Assembly: GCA_051745935.1 (NCBI GenBank)
Contig: JBNJEM010000271.1
Coordinates: 1 to 9,923, forward strand
Direction: 5' to 3'
Length of the DNA stretch: 9,923 nt
Source of the DNA: JBNJEM01 sp051745935
Lineage (GTDB): Bacteria; Planctomycetota; Planctomycetia; Pirellulales; Pirellulaceae
The position numbers and the translations under genes were made by a program. The notes under the pieces were generated by a model. That model searched no databases, was not told where the DNA came from, and saw only the letters and a program-made list of their open reading frames with translations. This document shows, piece after piece, positions 8,550-9,923 of the stretch; position 1 is the stretch's first letter, and each line of letters begins with the position of its first letter.

Positions 8550-8581
8550 TTGGCACTCACTTGGCACTCAGTTTGCACGCA
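8550..8581 (+). promoter_or_regulatory. triple 11-bp direct repeat that fits a sigma-54 promoter
   Basis: TTGGCACTCA occurs at 8550-8559 and 8561-8570, and TTTGCACGCA (8 of 10) at 8572-8581, each starting 11 bases after the last. The segment TTGGCACTCAGTTTGCA (8561-8577) has the sigma-54 layout: GG and GC separated by exactly 10 bases, close to TGGCAC-N5-TTGCA. The first repeat also gives a GG-N10-GC register (8552-8565). Transcription would start near 8588, about 145 bases before the 87-codon gene. An operator for an activator that binds 11-bp direct repeats is the main alternative. Confidence 0.5.
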
Positions 8582-8671
8582 GATGGCTCAGTGTTGCCGA
8601 TGACAGCGAGAGGACTCGTTCCAGTTGGCAACGCAAGAGTGCGTGAACATCGCCAGAAATCAAACCTGGTC

Positions 8672-8697
8672 CCATGGGTGAGCGTGGTCACGCATGG
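8672..8697 (+). promoter_or_regulatory. hairpin in the putative leader of the small gene
   Basis: CCATG-G-GTGA (8672-8681) pairs with TCAC-G-CATGG (8688-8697): nine pairs with one G-G mismatch and a 6-base loop. It ends 24 bases before the GGAGAG ribosome site of the next gene. It could be an operator or a translational control element. Confidence 0.35.
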
Positions 8698-8731
8698 TCG
8701 GCGACACAACGAGACATTGTTGGAGAGCATA

Positions 8732-8995
8732 ATGAAAAAGATTACGATTCCTAAGATCCGCCCTATTGCTTGGAAAGTCTATGCCCAAGGAGAAGAGGAA
8801 ATCCGATACGCGAGAGGGGTTCTTAGCGAAGCGGGAATAGACACCACCGAGCCCGAGCAAGAACCGGCCCTCACCGATCCCCCTTTGTACGCGATTGTCG
8901 TGGCGCCCAAAACGGAGGTGCCTTTGACCCAAGAAGAGCTTATTGCCATTTTAGAGCAAGACGAGAGGCTGAAATTGGACTTTGAATCCGCGTAA
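8732..8995 (+). CDS. small hypothetical protein, 87 residues
   Basis: I do not recognise this protein. It begins MKKITIPKIRPIAWKVYAQG, with a basic start, then an acidic helical part (EEEIRYARGVLSEAGID), a Pro/Glu linker (TEPEQEPALTDPP), a short hydrophobic strand (LYAIVVAP) and an acidic C-terminus (LTQEELIAILEQDERLKLDFES). It has no cysteine, signal peptide or membrane segment, so it is probably cytosolic. ATG 8732 is supported by GGAGAG (8722-8727) four bases upstream. Its lower GC and A-rich codons set it apart from the neighbours. The frame stays open back to 8561, but that part covers the repeats and the likely promoter. The candidate sigma-54 site upstream suggests regulated expression. 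Coding status rests on the ribosome site and sensible composition. Confidence 0.65.
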   Translation: MKKITIPKIRPIAWKVYAQGEEEIRYARGVLSEAGIDTTEPEQEPALTDPPLYAIVVAPKTEVPLTQEELIAILEQDERLKLDFESA

Positions 8996-9143
8996 AGCCT
9001 TTATACCGGTCGCGGATGACTTTGTCCGCCGCGAGTCCGACCAACGGGAGGACGGCTTGTGTCGGGCAGCTTTCCACCTGGAAAAATCCACCGCCTGACG
9101 TATAAAAAAACCGTGACCGCATTCCAGGTCCCGTTTGCCCTTC

Positions 9144-9203
9144 ATTCGCGCGGTTCCCTTACGCCAGGGGCGAATAAACCGCGCGAATTCGATTCCGTTT
9201 TTT
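9144..9203 (+). terminator. strong 12-bp inverted repeat with downstream T-run
   Basis: ATTCGCGCGGTT (9144-9155) is perfectly complementary to AACCGCGCGAAT (9177-9188) around a 21-base loop that can itself pair CCCT with AGGG. A run of six T (9198-9203) follows, but 9 bases after the stem, further than in a standard intrinsic terminator. It lies about 150 bases past the small gene. A palindromic protein-binding site is an alternative. Confidence 0.4.
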
Positions 9204-9574
9204 GCGAGCGCTGATCAGAGCCGCGCGACAGCGGCTTACGCGCCACGCGGCGAGTGTTCCCTGTCGCGACGCGTTCCGTTTCAGATCAAGGCTCACGGAT
9301 TTATATGTTGCACGTACATTTACGCATTGATAGGGAGTGTTGCAACTTCCGTGCCGGGCAACAGAACGGCCCTGATATCCGTCGCGGTCAAACGAGGATT
9401 GATGGCGGAGCGGCCTGATGGGCGACGAGGTGACCGTCGAGATATGGCCTCGTGTGCCTCCTGACTCGCAACCTCCTCTGACAGTTTGTCGGTCCCCGCG
9501 ACAGAACACACGGCACACGAGGTTTCACGGGACTCCGTTGTGGGTGCGCCACGTCCGCGTCATACGGGCCGCCC

Positions 9575-9598
9575 GCGGAAAAGGCTGCGGAAAAGGCT
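9575..9598. repeat. perfect 12-bp tandem duplication
   Basis: GCGGAAAAGGCT occurs twice head to tail (9575-9586 and 9587-9598). In one frame it reads AEKAAEKAKEG, but without a start or ribosome site this is not enough to call a gene. Confidence 0.85.
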
Positions 9599-9785
9599 AA
9601 GGAGGGCTTCGCTGGGCTGATGACAAAGCCGGAAATTGCACAAAACAGAATAACTAGGTTGTCCCGTGTTTGTAGCGCGTCCTGGATGCAAGCGTTGAAG
9701 ATCCACCCGCGGGCACCATCATGATCCCGCTGCGTCAGATCTTGTACAGCCCGTACCCTCCTCTCCCGCGCCCATCGCTTTCCGG

Positions 9786-9818
9786 GACCCCCACGAGCTT
9801 GCTCGTGGGTGAATCAGA
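9786..9818. repeat. REP-like palindromic repeat, variant copy 2
   Basis: CCCACGAGC (9790-9798) pairs with GCTCGTGGG (9801-9809). The flanks GACC and TGAATCAGA are shared with the other copies. The loop (CTTG instead of TTCAC) and the sequence after TCAGA differ, so the stem and the TGAATCAGA tail are the conserved parts. Confidence 0.75.
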
Positions 9819-9850
9819 TGGTCAGCTCCCCCCCTGCGCCAATCCCTCCT

Positions 9851-9896
9851 AGACCCCCACGAGTTCACCTCGTGGGTGAATCAGACTCGTGAGCTA
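9851..9896. repeat. REP-like palindromic repeat, copy 3
   Basis: Identical over all 46 bases to 52-97, in the same orientation, 9.8 kb away. It lies 32 bases after variant copy 2. Confidence 0.8.
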
Positions 9897-9899
9897 GCT

Positions 9900-9915
9900 C
9901 GCGTCGTCCAACCCG
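9900..9915. repeat. 16-bp flank motif, right copy
   Basis: CGCGTCGTCCAACCCG differs from 34-49 only by T for G at the fifth base. It starts 3 bases after REP-like copy 3. Confidence 0.5.
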
Positions 9916-9923
9916 CCATCGCG

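Larger units (their letters stand above)
8996..9785. other. 790-base region with no convincing gene
   Basis: Open frames here on either strand (for example 9159-9518 minus, 9482-9754 plus) lack ribosome sites, recognisable motifs and natural composition (rich in Arg, Ser and Cys). It contains the inverted repeat at 9144-9188 and the tandem duplication at 9575-9598. The region looks like spacer or decayed DNA between the small gene and the REP-like copies. Confidence 0.55.

Noticed and set aside
8561..8731. Longer N-terminus for the 87-codon gene
   Set aside because: The extension reads through the 11-bp repeats and the leader hairpin, while ATG 8732 has a good ribosome site.
9482..9754. Open frame containing AEKAAEKAKEG
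   Set aside because: No start codon with ribosome site, odd composition before the duplication, and no family resemblance.

Overview
The window is GC-rich bacterial DNA with unusually wide intergenic spaces. The REP-like hairpins at both ends (core CCCACGAG/CTCGTGGG followed by GTGAATCAGA), a candidate sigma-54 promoter, alternative start codons (TTG, GTG) and PAS-rich signalling genes suggest an environmental bacterium, perhaps of the Planctomycetota. That placement is inference; no rRNA or other phylogenetic marker is present. I saw no tRNA, rRNA or CRISPR array.

Layout. (1) 1-754: a REP-like hairpin, a candidate promoter and a small AhpD/carboxymuconolactone-decarboxylase-type peroxidase (218-754). 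(2) 755-1380: mostly empty DNA ending in a start-less remnant of a PAS domain (1168-1380). (3) 1409-6663: a four-gene, same-strand signalling cluster. It holds a PAS-PAS protein without an output domain and with an ACA/AGA microsatellite inside its second PAS domain, a two-domain KaiC (TTG start), a KaiB (GTG start, 14 bases after kaiC), and a PAS-histidine kinase-receiver hybrid. (4) 6698-7975, minus strand: a CPA-type cation/proton antiporter, convergent with the kinase. (5) 7976-8731: a divergent intergenic region with a 138-bp MITE-like element (13-bp terminal inverted repeats, TTA on both sides, three internal 20-bp iterons), a hairpin, and three 11-bp direct repeats that also fit a sigma-54 promoter. 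(6) 8732-8995: a small unrecognised gene of 87 codons. (7) 8996-9923: non-coding DNA with a strong inverted repeat, a 12-bp tandem duplication and two more REP-like hairpins, one identical over 46 bases to the copy at the left edge.

How the genes may work together. KaiC and KaiB are the two core proteins of the cyanobacterial clock, but no kaiA is present. This KaiC ends right after the CII domain, about where the KaiA-binding A-loop and tail would begin. It keeps both catalytic Glu pairs, the Walker B aspartates and a Ser-Ser pair at the position of the cyanobacterial S431/T432 phosphosites. The two flanking PAS proteins are natural candidates for input and output. The cluster is best read as a KaiA-independent KaiBC timer or stress-signalling module; the wiring is inference from gene order. 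The peroxidase, antiporter and small gene are neighbours with no demonstrated link to it.
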